From positions 6,143,001-6,207,000 of the forward strand of contig OX291547.1 in assembly GCA_946406115.1 (NCBI GenBank): a stretch of DNA of 64,000 bases. The letters run 5' to 3'. Position numbers and translations under genes: made by a program. Within the stretch, counting starts at the first letter, position 1. Each line of letters starts with the position of its first letter. Source of the DNA: Apoda limacodes (lineage: Eukaryota; Arthropoda; Insecta; Lepidoptera; Limacodidae). The notes beneath the pieces are model-generated. The model ran no database searches and was not told the DNA's origin. It was given only the letters and a program-made list of their open reading frames with translations. Positions 45,231 to 58,380 of this stretch are shown in pieces.

Positions 45231-47593
45231 TTATAAAAGTCACATTTTATGACTTTATACAAACGTGACACACATAATTTATAATAAAGGTCTGCTGAAT
45301 TAAACAATAACATAAATTTAGATCATGTTTAATGCCAAGAAAAATAAGTAAATTATGATGACGTTAATTTTCCCAAAAACTTCTGACTAAGGTATTCTAC
45401 CTCGAGGATACAGAATCTCCAGATAAAACTACATAGTTTAGTTACAAAATAGGAAGCTGCAGAAATTTAATAGTATAGGTTAAATCGTATTATTTTATTT
45501 GAAATAACCACTAAAGTGTTACTACGGAAATTAAAACTAACTAAATACAAATTCCTATTATTTAATTAAAATGTAAGCTTAGTACAATAAGATAAGAAAA
45601 TAGGCGACATATTTCGATATCTGCAGATTATGTTCCGTGATTGGCTTACAAATAAACAAAAAAAAAAAACAATTGTGATCGTTGATTCTAATGTCAAACA
45701 ACAAAGAAGTAAACCAAAACTGAAAGACAATGAAAATGTTCAACAAGAATAAGGTAAAGCAAAACTGAAAGACAAAATAAACGTTGAACAAGGATAAGTT
45801 AAATCGAAACTAAAAGACAAATGAAAATTATCAACAAGAATTTAGGTAAAGAGAAACAGGAAAACAATGTAAAAAGTTCGAGAGAATAAGGTAAAGCGAA
45901 ACTTAAGATTTTATAACAAAATGTATAAAAATACTCGACTTTGAACATGAATTGCTTGCGTTCACGGATACGTTAAAATAACGCCACCTGCCGCGTGCAA
46001 CACAGGAAGTGTGGACGGACGAGCACGCCATACCGTACCCAACCGTAATGATTTTACGAGATACACAAAACAAAATAAATACTTGCACATATGATTACAA
46101 GCTATTTAAACTTTCTTGCCATATTTATTTTTTGTTTAAGATACAGATTAAAACACACAAATTAGAATTCGTTGAAAAATACTGAAATGCAAAGGCAATG
46201 GGCAATAAAGAAATCTTATGGCAAAGCAAATTTCAGGATATAACTTGTCTTCTTGTTAACACTTAACGTAAATAGGACTCGTTGGTATTCAATACCTGTT
46301 AATAAAAATAAAACAGCAATAAGGCTCAACGCGAATAATTTCTTCACGAAGTTTGAATAGCAAGAGAATGAGATCTGGTTTTTAGGCAAAATCATGTGCC
46401 GTTCCTTCGCAGTAAGCGATTATTTGCGGGATTCATATACGTAAGCACGATATGTATATAGGAGATGCTGTGTATTTTTAAAAGGTAATAATTTTATAGG
46501 CTATAAATTTGGTAAAGCAGTTTTTTATTAAGTATAGGACAAATAGAACAATAATAAGCTATATTATACGTGAAAAAAAAATTGACTCTTTGGTTCTAGT
46601 TAGAACTGCTCAGTTGCAATAGTCGTTTTCACATAAGTCCATATAAAAATAAATATGTAAGAATTAAATCAACCACGCTACGGCGGCATTCGCCTAAAAT
46701 GTTATTTCGCAAGCCTTAAGTGTCCTAGAGCTAGATTACTTAAAGTCGAACACTTATTTTAAATGATCAAAATTACACCAGTTTCTAAGACATAGAATGT
46801 TAAGGATCGGAAGCAATAAATAGGAAACGATTTAGTGATTGATAATAATTATACAACCAGCAATGACCTAAGCATGGAAATGCCCATACTATTCTGATCA
46901 AATTAAACTGCATAAGTTGTAGAAAGAATGAATGAATGGATAAGATTATCCAAATGTAAAAAATATTCTTTAAAAAATTTATAAAAACTTATGGTGAGAT
47001 TCTGGACTCCGACATTCTGTCTTCAAAAATCATAAAATAATTGGTCGTATTTTTTTGTTGCGTTGACTTAGAATCTTGTTTTTTACAGATCTAAGGGACC
47101 TAAGTATTTAATATTACAATCTACGTGTTCCCGAGAAGAAGATTTTTTGTGTGCTTTTATTACAACTCTAACTACATTGCCAAATTTCATGATTCTATGT
47201 CAACGGAAACTATATCGGTTTTGATTTATTGTGTCAAATATGCGGCATAACCAGCTGGCTTGATTATTATACAGATTCAAAGGACCATAGACCTTGAATT
47301 TGATGTTAATATTACCTTGATAACTCCTCGCGATCCTGAACAAAAAGTCTTGACAGATCGACAGTTAGACGAACTACTAAGGAATCCTATAAGGAACTCC
47401 GTTTTTTTATTTTGAGGTACAGAACCCTAAAAAAACTATATCGGTAGTACTTATTGTGCCTTTAAGGTTTGAATGTTTTACTCATAGAAACATATAAAAA
47501 ATCTGTTAGTGTGATTCTCACAATAGACCTGAATACTAATTAAAAATTAATTTTAAATCCAACGACTCGTGTGTCGGAAATGATAAGCATAGA
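45231..47593. other. bun intron, repeat scraps only
   Basis: AT-rich. A diffuse copy of the GGTTCCGTA/GACAGA lepidopteran family spans about 47050-47430, ending GAGGTACAGAACCCTAAAAA. Confidence 0.4.
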
Positions 47594-47671
47594 GAGGGCC
47601 GGGTTTGGTACGCACGGTGCGTACCATTTCGGAACATTAGGGTTCACTGAACCAAGGTAGCGTCGGCCCTC
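47594..47671. repeat. nested palindromes able to form a three-way hairpin
   Basis: Outer arms GAGGGCCG and CGGCCCTC enclose two perfect palindromes: GGTACGCAC-G-GTGCGTACC (47607-47625) and GGTTC-ACT-GAACC (47641-47653). Confidence 0.75.
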
Positions 47672-48071
47672 CTCGCTTTCGGCGTTTTATGGCTCATAAA
47701 ATCCGAAGCTACGCCCTTAAAGGGTATTCGCTCCCGAAACCAGACTTGATCCACATTTTTGTATGCGAATTTTGGTATCGATTCAAACTACAGAACTTAG
47801 AACACAATAAAAAGAGATAGTGAAACTATTGAAGCAAGAATGAAAGAATAGAGATGTGTAATTGGGTCAATGCTTTGTATTTAGGTTAGTACATTTTCTC
47901 GTACGTTCATATGACATCCATCAAAATGAGGTCATCTAAGGATATCTACCGAAATAACCCACTTCTACAAAATGATAAAAACGAAGAAAATTATAACATT
48001 TTATGTCAATTCTAGCTGCTGACCTACTTAAGCAATGATGGGTTGTAAAAGTAAACTATAAGAATACTTAC

Positions 48072-48230
48072 AAATGCCGACTAAGCTTGTCCTCCAGCGC
48101 ACCTGACGTTGTTTTCACTCAGTGAAGTAGTTCGAAACACTTTCGCGTGTTCGTCTCGTCCCTATGCAAGGGGAGGCGTCCTTTCACCTCAATGAGCGTA
48201 CATAAACTGAGTGAGTTGAGCGTGCGCGCG
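48072..48230 (-). other. candidate leader exon of bun ending in a strong donor
   Basis: GC-richer patch with an initiator-like TCAGTTT (about 48210) and a consensus donor CATTT|GTAAGT. The last 14 codons before the donor are open in phase 2 (SGALEDKLSRHF), as required for the common exon, but there is no ATG and a TGA precedes them. It could be an untranslated first exon, an internal exon of a longer isoform, or chance. Confidence 0.3.
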
Positions 48231-48310
48231 TCCCTAGTCCCGACGTCCTTGCATGGATGGGGCGGTTTAGTAGGGTGGCTGAACAGCAGCCCGTCAAGGC
48301 AAAGCGTCAA

Positions 48311-51039
48311 TCAATATGCAAGATGAAATCCCACAGGAATCCGAAAATTTTAACGCCACAATGATAATTTAACTACTTGATAACTATGAAATAAACTGTT
48401 AATATTGCGGAAAGTCTAGACTATACCAGACTCGGGGATTCGAGTTAAAAATGTATAAATTATAAATTTTACACCTGAATCAATAAATTTAGCCTATCCG
48501 AAACTGTTTGCAATGTATTAGATATATCATAAATATATTACAACGTGTATCAGTATGATCAACGTAGATCAGTATAAATCATAAATGTCTTAACAATTTT
48601 GAACATAATTATATTGTAAAAAAAACTATGTGTTTATTTCATCGATTTCGACGACGAAGATATACATAATAATACCCGGAGTTAAAACTGTAGTTGTTAC
48701 TTGTTATGCAAGCGGTTAAAGTTACGTTGGTTGCGTTGATTTGGACACGCACTATCTCCCATCATATCAAAACGCGTAGTTGTGATTACGAGGACGTACG
48801 GACATAGGTATCTGTAGGTACCGTATGCTAGCTAACATTCTGTAACCGTCTACTTAAGCAGAGAAAGATATCGTCAGATCGTATCAAATATTTATGTTAT
48901 ATGATACTGATTAGTATGTTCAGTATATTTTTTTCTTCTTAATTGTAAGTAACACCAAGCATAACTTGTTAAATTTAATATTAAAATTGTTAATATTATT
49001 AGTGAAGATTTATTGAAACACTAGATTTTGTAGATGACAAAAATATGTTTGATTGTAAAGAAAAAGGAAAAATATTATATTGAATATAATCAGGAAGTGA
49101 AACACAGTTGACAGTTAACAAGGATATGATAATTTAAGTTGATTCTCTACTGAATAGATAACACAGTTATGTATTAAAGTTAAGTTATTAAAAACAATGT
49201 CATGTATTGTATATACAGGGACAATATTAGCTGACAAAAATTATGGAGAAATAGACAAAAGAAACACATAAATTACATATATAATTTTTAATTGAATTAA
49301 AATTTGACAGTTAATAGGGATCTAAATGACAATAATGAAAAAATCTACGAAACAGATGAGTAAAAACAAACTTATAAAAATGTCGTCGATACCTATGATT
49401 TAAGAGGATATGACGATAGAACAACAAAATTTAGAACGGTGATTATAAAAAGAAATAGTTATCGACACGTCAAATCACGTTGATACTTAACGTATAATAT
49501 GTGACAGGCAAGAAATGCCGAAAGTATCTGCAGCCAGAGCTGATACCATCAAAGAACGTGCCTTGATAGAATCTTTATTATTTATTTTTATTACATAATA
49601 CTCATGTCCGTTCATATTTAGATATTTTATAATTATGGGGGGAAAGTAAGAACACTTAAAAGGGCCCCCAATAAGTATAAACATTTGCTTTATGGGCGTT
49701 ATGCTGACATCGACAATGTTGATCTCAAATAAAGTTAAAAAATATTCTGCGACAAAAATATCAAATATTTGGCGGACAGCTTGGCGTAAAAGGTGGATAT
49801 TAATTAATTACAATTATCACATAAGTTATAGAATATTTATTACAGTATGTTTTTAGCTTTGTGATCACTCGACATTCCTTGTAATAAAATACGTTTCCGC
49901 TACTAGTTGATAAGGATTTATTGATTAAAAATAGAAAAACGAGTGGGATCGTTAGTTTTTTTTTTTGGAAGTGATGTAACAGATATATTAAAACAAATAC
50001 AGTAAGTTTTTGTGAGGAAATGTAATTTTTTTCCAGATTATAAGCTACAATAGGACAGTGGAATCGATTTTCAAAACGATCAAAAAAATTGCACATTTGG
50101 GTAGGGCGCAGCCTTAACTAGTAATAGAAAATCCTTTCGGAGATAAATAAGATGATATGAAGGAAGATATTTTACGCGAAAAGGGAAATATAGCGGGTGA
50201 AATCGACAAAGATAAACTTACGAGCATTACTTCAAAATGAAATGAACAAGAGGAATTAACGCAGGCCGATAGCCTGGGCTACCTAACCGCAAGGGAGCGG
50301 GCGCCACCGAGACTTTCCCTTTTCCTATTGTGAAAGTGATGATGCTTAATGTAACAATGTAGTGATTGAGTAGAAACTTCACATTTAGACAAAAAAACTA
50401 CCTTAAACTCAGGCAGTTAAATTACTGGCGAAATAAATTACTTATTTTATAAATTATAAAATAACTTAACTTAATTAAAAATTATAAACAAAGTTTTTGC
50501 CCGCTTATTTGTGATGTAACTAAAGTACCGTAAAAGGCGTTCATTTAATACCCCACACGATATTGTTTTCTTTTCACTATTATTTCGACCGCCAAAATCA
50601 ATCTTGAAATATTCATATTTTAACTATAGACTTCTGTATCCATAATTATGCCTCCCTTTTCTATTGATAAGATTTTTGCAAGATGAGAGCATTTTATACA
50701 CATACTACTACAGTAGCATAGTAGTATACTAGTCATGTAGCAAGTGTCCTATAAGATATATTTATTTAATCGAATCTGTGACATTCGTGAATCGTGAGCG
50801 CAACAAGTCGCCCTGATGTAAAGAATATATATATATCTACTTATTTTTAAAGAAACTGAATATTACGAGACCAATACCAAGTCAAGAAGAGAAACTTGCT
50901 ATGGATGATATGAATGAACATACAATACGTAATTATTTAAAACAAAAAAACACTATGCTAATAGCAAATAATAAATAAATGTCTAATTTGCTATAAAGGT
51001 GGTAGTTGCTCAGGGGTTTTGATTTTTACCTAGCGTCCT
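48311..51039. other. bun intron, nothing recognised
   Basis: AT-rich non-coding sequence. A GC-rich patch at 50255-50325 (AGCCTGGGCTACCTAACCGC) does not fold as a tRNA by eye. Confidence 0.4.
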
Positions 51040-51240
51040 GAATGGCGGAGGGTCGAGACCGGTGTGTACCAATGCCACTGGCTTTTCGAAAAAAAAAAAC
51101 ATCGTAACCTGCATACGTCAAAAAAAAGACGTATATAAGGTCCACAATCCGCACTAGGTACACGTGTGGACTATGGTTTAAATTGCCCTCGATGGGGACG
51201 TACGAAACTGATAAGAAGAGCAAACTTTGCTCAGCAAATT
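51040..51240 (+). repeat. lepidopteran interspersed repeat (sister of 8.5 kb)
   Basis: CACTGGCTTTTCGAAAAAAA, AACATCGTAACCTGCATACG, then CAATCCGCACTAGG and GTGTGGACTATGGTTTAAA. This is the same block order as many lepidopteran LINE-tail-like repeats. Confidence 0.6.
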
Positions 51241-54200
51241 CAACAGCCTTTAAGCTGAGCTTTTAAAAACTAAGAACTAAACGTTGAACAAGAAAACAAC
51301 ACGATGTTACTTTCTAAATGAACCCTTTCTCTTTACTCTCTTTTGCACGCCCTATCTGCGCCCTTTATTACTGATAATTAATAGGGCGGTATAAACAAAT
51401 AGCTAAATTTTACAATAAGTACCAACAATGTACATGAGTAACATCTGTGTGTGTGTGTGTAAATATACTAAAAACTTAAAAATTTGTCACTTTGTATTAA
51501 TAATTACGATTGCTTAAATTATGTATTTGGCCATGCGTCACAAATCATTTAATTATTAATATACCAAAATCAACCCTTAAAAGTTTTCGCCATATCAAGT
51601 CAAGTCAACTTTTACTGTTTGCAAGGAATTTACCTATTAAATTTTTAACATTTAATTAAATTTTTCGCCATAATTTAGGTGATAAACAAAACATTAAACA
51701 AACAACGCATTCTAATGATTTTACTGTTTTACATCACAAAAAGTGTTGTAACAGAAGTATATTACAGCTAAATACAAAAATTAAAAGAAAAATGCAAAAA
51801 TGAACAAGACAAAATCAGAAAGCTAGCAATAGCGTGAATTTGACTATATCTGTCACTAAAGTTAAAACCGAATGCTGTGTACAGAGCACTTAATATCTAA
51901 CACGTGGTTTAGCAATGACATTAAAGGTTTGACAAACCCTAAAGTGTCAACATAGGTGTGGGCTGTTCGTTTACATAAACCTCAAGGTTATTCGTACATA
52001 CAAGCACAAGGTATTATAAGTTATTATTATCCGTCCCAAGCGAACTTCATGTTTACACGAAATTCAATGGGCTTTCAAGTATGTCATATACTTACATCGA
52101 TGGATGCCCCAAGGAATCATAATTCTAATAGTGTTTGAAATCCTCATTAAACATACAGATGTAAAGTGAATTCTAGTTACCTAATAAAAATTGTATAGCG
52201 TTTTTGAAATCAATCGTTTAAATAAAGAAAATAAGCAATCAGATTTCGTTGCGTATAATGTTTTTATTTTGATTAATTAATTATACAGTAAGCTTTAGCA
52301 GTTATTTAGGTAGCCCCACTGGTTGGTAAACAGGTAATAAATATTCAGACGACTCACTAAGTCAAGGTTTCGCTATTGTGTTCGTAACTATAAATCTATG
52401 ATAAATTTGTTACCAACCAATGTCTTCACAATAAGAAATATTTTAGAAAAACTTGTGCGACAGACAGGTTTAGAGCAAAAAACAGAAGCCAAAACCTACA
52501 TTTTTATTGATTTTGTTTATGTGTCTGATGGTTTATTTGTTTATCTTATCACTTATAAACACGTACATGAAAAAATTAACGCAAATTTCACAGTTGCATT
52601 ATTTTATATTCATCTTAAAATATCGTCTTAAAGCCGCAAATTATAGTGATAAAGTTAGTACTATAACCTATTCTGTAGTGATGTGGTGATAGTTGTATGT
52701 CCAAGCAAAGCAGTTACCTTATATTCTTTGTCATCATTGACGCTAATAAAATTGTTAAAATGGCAAATAACCATGTATCTACTTTGTATTGACATATTAA
52801 AAATACTTTACATCTAATGCTTGGACAATAAATGGCAAAGAAAACCAAAAAAAAATCCACCGTAAAACTTCTTTCTTTTAGACATATCCTTCAATTAGAA
52901 TTCAGTTAAAGAAAAGGTAGAAAAACAAAATTACACATTGATATTTCATGGTAAGTCAATACTTACAAATATAATATATGAATGTAGGTAGGTATTTATC
53001 CCCAGAAAAATGGCCTAAAAATGACTGGATTCAACGCTTTCATTTGAAAAATGGCTTAAAAATTACTGGATTAAATGCTTTCTTTCACTTTCAATTTTCA
53101 ATTTAATGATTTAATAAGATCTTAGTTCTTAGATACCTAAAAGTGTTTGCAATAGTAGGTAAGTAAGTTCTTGTCCTAAGGTCATGTGGATTGCATTACT
53201 CAGTCTGTCATTATATGAAACCATTCACTGTAATGGCATATTACTGACATTAGAAACGAACTACTACTTGCCAGCTGTTAGCTTCTATACCGTATTGCAA
53301 CAATTTTGACTTACCCCCTCAGGTTAGTAACTTATTACAACTTATATTCCTTTGTCAAAATAATATTGAATTTTTGCAAATGACATTGCAATCGGTCTCA
53401 TTAAGGAAAACCGTTATATTATATAATTCCAATGTAATAATTATATTATACACTTGTGTTAACATGTACAAAGTATGTGTAGGTATAGGGTATGTGAACA
53501 TTTTAATTATAACATTGGTGAATGTCTCAGCTTAGCGTATAGGTACTTTGTTTGTTTTGTAGTATCACTTGAATAGGTATAAGATATTTACTTGAAAATT
53601 TAACTGCTTAAAAATGGTTAAGGTGGTTAAGTTTGCAAGAATTTGATTAATTTTGTTACAGTCCTGAGTACAATTTAAATATATGTTATAGTTCAAACGT
53701 TTATTAAGTGAATTCAAGGTAAAATTATGTTGTTACTTTTAAAAGCACCTGCTCGCAAAAATTTTATTGTTTTTCTAAACCGTGTTCTTGGTTGAATAGT
53801 AGAAAAAGTATATAGCATTAATTCCGTTAAGTGTCCATAATTTTTTTTAAATTTGTGCAATAAAGAGTTCATAAAAAAATAAAAAAACAATTGCTAATGT
53901 TGCTAAGTAATAATTTGCCTATAAAAGCCATTTAAAACAAAAAAAAACAGAGACTGTATTTTTGGACTTTAATTGAAATCGTTTGGAAAACTAAGAGTAA
54001 TATTCTCTTTATTCTTATTACATATAATATTTATTAATATGACCAAGTGAATTTGCTAATTTCATAGTTCTAAATAAATATTTGAATTTTATACCGACAT
54101 AAAACCGAAAAAAATCGAGATTTTCAACGTGCGGTCACGTGCTAGCGCCTATCGTACGAGGAACTGTCTCTTTGTATGCTTCAATAGTGTAATATGTCTT

Positions 54201-54972
54201 TGTACACTGGTCGAAACGCCACGCTTTTGCTAGGGTATGCCATACCCTAAAAAATGGTATGTATGTATATATACACACAACCTCATTTCCCCGAAACGGG
54301 TAAATAGCGGCAATGGCATGGCATTGTTTATACATTACCTATGTAACCAAAGTATATGTTTGAAGGATGAAGAATTTATTAGTTCTATTTTGTAACAATG
54401 TTTTAGTTGATACTAAGTTTGCTACACTAACTAACTAACATATTATTTACATATTAACATAAATGGTTTAGTGACTTGGGGTATTAAATAAAATAAATAA
54501 TAATAATATACCATAACGATACTCATTACCAAAGTAGTAGTCAGAGATCGTTTCGCCAATGTCATTAACATTTAATAGTAACATTCATAATTAGCATCAG
54601 TGAAACTTGGACGCCAAATTGGGTACCTGATAAAAACTTTCGTCAAATTAAAAGGTTAGCCGATAACATACACAGAAGTATGATTTTCGATGTCGTTTCT
54701 TTGGTTTTGTCGAGTCGGCCCAAGGTAACGAAAGAAGTATTCAAACGCTGCTGCCAATGTCAGTCACAATGACCTTAATATTATTATTTCAAACAGTTTC
54801 ATCTGTTGCTATGACGAAGTGTGAAGTACGATCAATAAGAGTTTTGCGATGCGCCCGGCCACGTACTCGTACAAATTGGATACAAAAAAATATTTTACCG
54901 TATCGTTGTTAACCAATCAATAAAACAATGACCCTCGTTGAGACTTTTAGATTGTCAAAGGCCAGAACTTAC
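51241..54972. other. bun intron, two minor repeats, no gene
   Basis: AT-rich. A two-copy 40-bp tandem (AAATGG(C)(C/T)TAAAAATnACTGGATT) is at 53006-53085. A near-perfect palindrome TAGGGTATG-C-CATACCCTA is at 54231-54249. Confidence 0.45.
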
Positions 54973-55115
54973 CCAATAAAATTCTTAATGAAGCAGTAGA
55001 CAGCAAAGAGAGTAGCATCATTGAGGCCGAGGTCTGGCTTGATTCTAGGCAATGCAATGATCGGCGCGGCAGCGTCAGGCTGCGGGCCGCGCACCTCCGG
55101 CCTGGCCGTGCTCAT
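54973..55115 (-). CDS. bun: TSC22/bun alternative first exon (most distal)
   Basis: 47 codons plus two bases. MSTARPEVRGPQPDAAAP is encoded by GC-rich DNA, followed by the more AT-rich LNDATLFAVYCFIKNFI up to donor ATTGG|GTAAGT. It leaves in phase 2; joined to the common exon it reads NFIG-ASGTSAVAID, an isoform of about 135 residues. The ATG context (CCGCCATGA) is favourable, and a CpG-rich leader extends to about 55400. The hydrophobic aromatic segment immediately before the TSC box recalls the position of the FSISFFSSLLG-type segment in vertebrate short TSC22/GILZ isoforms, though I do not claim homology. It was missed by length-based ORF detection because the frame ends soon after the donor. 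Confidence 0.8.
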
Positions 55116-55400
55116 GGCGGGAGCGGCGCGCGGCCGCGTGCCCGACGCGAGCGGAGCGATTGTGACGGCCGGCGAGCTGGCTCAGCAAGCGGGCCCGACC
55201 CGCATAGCACCACCGGCGCACCCGGCACGCGGCACCGCTCGCACCCGCAGCGCACCAACAAAACCCGCGTGTTAACTCCGCGGCGAGCCGCCCTTCACAC
55301 ACAACGCTAACGGACTGCTCCAGGAGACAAGTATTGATTGTGACGCCTCGCCGCGCGTCGCGCCTGCGCTCTGACCGTTCGGCACTAGTACAGCCGGCTC
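55116..55400 (-). promoter_or_regulatory. CpG-rich leader/promoter of the distal bun isoform
   Basis: Very GC-rich DNA directly above the distal first exon, with many CGCG words. Open frames on both strands here are compositional. Confidence 0.5.
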
Positions 55401-55479
55401 AGACGTCCAGCATGAGGAACGCTAGGTAGATCACGAGAAAGAACCAGGGGCAGAACAGATACATGCAAACGGACATCAT
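55399..55479 (-). CDS. 26-codon hydrophobic small ORF
   Basis: ATG-ATG start and TGA stop. After MMSVCMYLFCPW the remainder is FFLVIYLAFLMLDV, so nearly the whole peptide is one potential transmembrane helix, ending in an acidic residue. It lies about 280 bp above the ATG of the distal bun first exon, in the same sense, so in that transcript it would be an upstream ORF. It resembles the small single-span regulatory micropeptides in size and layout, but I cannot match it to a known one. Confidence 0.35.
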   Translation of the reverse strand: MMSVCMYLFCPWFFLVIYLAFLMLDV

Positions 55480-55720
55480 TTATGTAGGTGTGAGTAAAAT
55501 TTTCGAGTCCCGTATGTCAGGTTAAGTGATGGTTTGTTTATGTACGTAAGGTTGGGCACGTGCAAGTCGCGCGTGCGTCTAGTAGCGCGGCGGCACTCTG
55601 ACTGGGCGCGCTGGCGACGCGCGCGTGCAACCCGCGCGCCCGATATCCGCTCACCACGATGCCCGTGCTTCTACCATGCCTGGTTATCTCAACAACTTGC
55701 ACACCTTGATTTACGTTAAC
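55480..55720. other. GC-rich flank of the distal promoter
   Basis: CpG-rich up to about 55680 (GACGCGCGCGTGCAACCCGC). Possible upstream part of the bun promoter or a divergent start. Confidence 0.35.
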
Positions 55721-58380
55721 TCAAGTGTGTTCATGAAAATATAGCGTGTTACCCAAAAATAATATATGGTTTTCAAAAGTGGACAATCTAATCACCATAT
55801 ACCCAGCAATAGTCAAGAAAAGGAAAAAACTTACGACTCATCAAACCAAATGACACCAATCAGTTGACTTTTAATACCATGACAATTTATTTGATTAAAG
55901 TAAAACTATCAAATAGTAATAATGCTATAAGAGTAAATTAACAGTAACACGATAAAGAGCTAAACTATCTAGGCATAAGTCATTTAAGTCAAATACACTA
56001 AGGAATAGATAAATAAAATATCGTGCTTTCTAACATTTAACATTCTAACATTCGCCTAAAATTATACTCAACCCAAAATTGAGTACAGAAACGTCGCCGC
56101 TAAAAATACATCCATACGTCGCTGAACATTAACATAGAAAGAAATTGTACCCCCTAAATAGTAAATCCACGGTCATTGGCCGCGTGCGTGACAGACAGAC
56201 GAAAACAACGTTCCAACAAGTGATCAAGAAAAAACACCGGTCCCACAATCCGATCCATCGGGCTCGCGGCTAAATGACTCAAGGCATTTTTTCACAAGGC
56301 AGCAAAGCCCGGCTGGAGCCGACTGATGAACTCTATTCGAACCTGCGCTAGCATCTCGAGTGTTCGCAACGCTTCATGGTTTTCGCGAACATCGAAGACA
56401 CGTTGAATTTCTCCTAGAAAGAACGTTGACCCGTAATAAATTTATTTATTATATCACGCTGCATGAGGCAGCAAATTCAAAAGAACTGCCAAGTTAACGT
56501 CCCTATGGTAGAATGCTTTAATTATTATACTAAGGTCATTGACTGCAATAACTGGATCAAGAATTCAAGATGAATCGAGGTGATGAACTTCAGCATCAAA
56601 ATTTTTGGCCCAGTGGTTTAGATAAGGTGAGCCTGTGAAGATGAAGTTTCCGGTCCTTTTTGAGTTAAAACATGGCGTCGACAAGAATGGATACTAACTT
56701 TTGCCTCAGCTTCTCAATTTGATTGGTGAGTAAATAATAGGTACAGAAATCGAAAATTAAGTAGGTAGCATTCTGATTGAGGGACAGCTGACCTACGGTT
56801 CGCAGGCGACAAATGTGGCAATCTGTAGTTAATGCTTCTACTAGTTGAACAGGGAGAGTCGGGGTTTCAATTTTAAATTATACGCGCCAATAAATGAGAG
56901 CTAGCACTTCTACCACACAAGTTATGCCAAGGTGTATAAGCGTCAGTGTTGGATAAAAGAAGAAGAAGTACAGACGTTTAATCGGCCAGCATAGCACAGA
57001 ACAACCTGAAAAGCACAGATGGAACGTGGTATCCTGACTGATCATGTGATCACAACGACAATGATGATAATTATAAAATATCACAAATCTTAACCAATGT
57101 GTTATTATTTACTTAATTGATCTCTATTTTTTTTTGGATATATATTAATGTATGAATCAATTTCTTCAACATAGTAGTATCGTACATACATAATATTAAA
57201 TCCGATCCATTCTTAACATGTTCCACTGCAAGTACTCAAGGAATAAAAAACTGAAGAAGAAAAGGGTCTACGCAAAGGATTTGTTGAGTATGCAAACCTA
57301 CGAGCTGGAACATCGACAAAATTTCGAGTAAATTTTAAAGGAAAACTATGAGAAGGAAGTGGTTTTGCAACTCTGCTCCTTATTTCATTACAGAATTGTA
57401 CACGCAATAAATTTGTTCTGTTCCAGGATCTTATCAGCAAGAAGAACTGGAAGACCTTGAGGAACGATCCATTCTTTTCCGATCTTTCCAAACCATCGTT
57501 CCACTGCCGAGACACAGAGATCGACTGATAGAAAAATGTCAACGTAATGTAAATGTAATGTAATGTAAATGTACGGAGGCCTTACTTACAATCACCGGAA
57601 GAAGGTGTATGTGGCGTTTCGGCCTCGCACTCTTGAGTGACTCTACATAGCTTGTCTCTTCATTGACATTCCCATGTGTACCCATTGACTTCGTGCAGGA
57701 CAATGCAAGATGATATCTTAAGGGGATAGTTTGAAACCTTAATTTAATTTTTAACAAATGAACAGAAAATTTTCCGATAGTCGCAGATTTATACTAGAAT
57801 CAGTTACTCGCAAAAAAAAAATATAACTGAAAATCAAAATAAAACTTAAAGTCGAATGCCAAAAAATAATGGTCTAGTATCTTTGCTGCAAATCTTTGGC
57901 ATTCAACTTCAAAGTGGTGAAAAGGCATAGGTCAATGTTCCATGACGGTTTTTTTTTTGCCTTTTTAGTAGGTTTTTAGAGGTGGTGTAATTTCTTCGGT
58001 GTTTTATTTTAATTTTTAGTTATTATCTTATCAGTAGGGGATCATCCTTATTAATAAAAAAGTGAGTGAATCGAGTTTATAAGTTACACCCCTGCATGGC
58101 GTTGGAAACACATCATGCCGTCTGTTTGTACAAACCTTAGGCTGAAGATCGGCGAAGATATCGGATAACAAATAAATTACTTTTAGCATTCCGCCGTTAA
58201 ACCCACGACCGTCGTGAATAGAATAAAATATCTTTATTTTGCTCAAATTATGGGACAATACAGATACACATGTTAAGTAAATTTTAAGTCCTACATATTT
58301 TATCAATCAGTGATATGCAAAATCTTGAGATATAGAATTCATAAAACTATTTTAGCATTAATATTGCATAATATTCAAAA
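55721..58380. other. intergenic or upstream intron, no gene established
   Basis: AT-rich. Coding-like plus-strand scraps lie at 57218-57331 (MFHCKYSRNKKLKKKRVY, 37 codons) and 57427-57528 (DLISKKNWKTLRNDPFF, after an acceptor-like TTCTGTTCCAG). They do not join in frame and I cannot identify them. A short (ATGTA)n tract is at 57543-57572. Confidence 0.35.

Noticed and set aside
48119..48310. 63-codon minus-strand ORF before the 48-kb donor
   Set aside because: Ends in a stop just before the donor, in the wrong frame for the common TSC22 exon.
50255..50325. possible tRNA-like GC-rich patch
   Set aside because: No acceptor stem, D-arm or T-arm pairing could be laid out, and no A/B box pair.
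55021..55275. 84-codon Ala/Arg-rich plus-strand ORF
   Set aside because: Antisense to the distal bun first exon and its CpG-rich leader.
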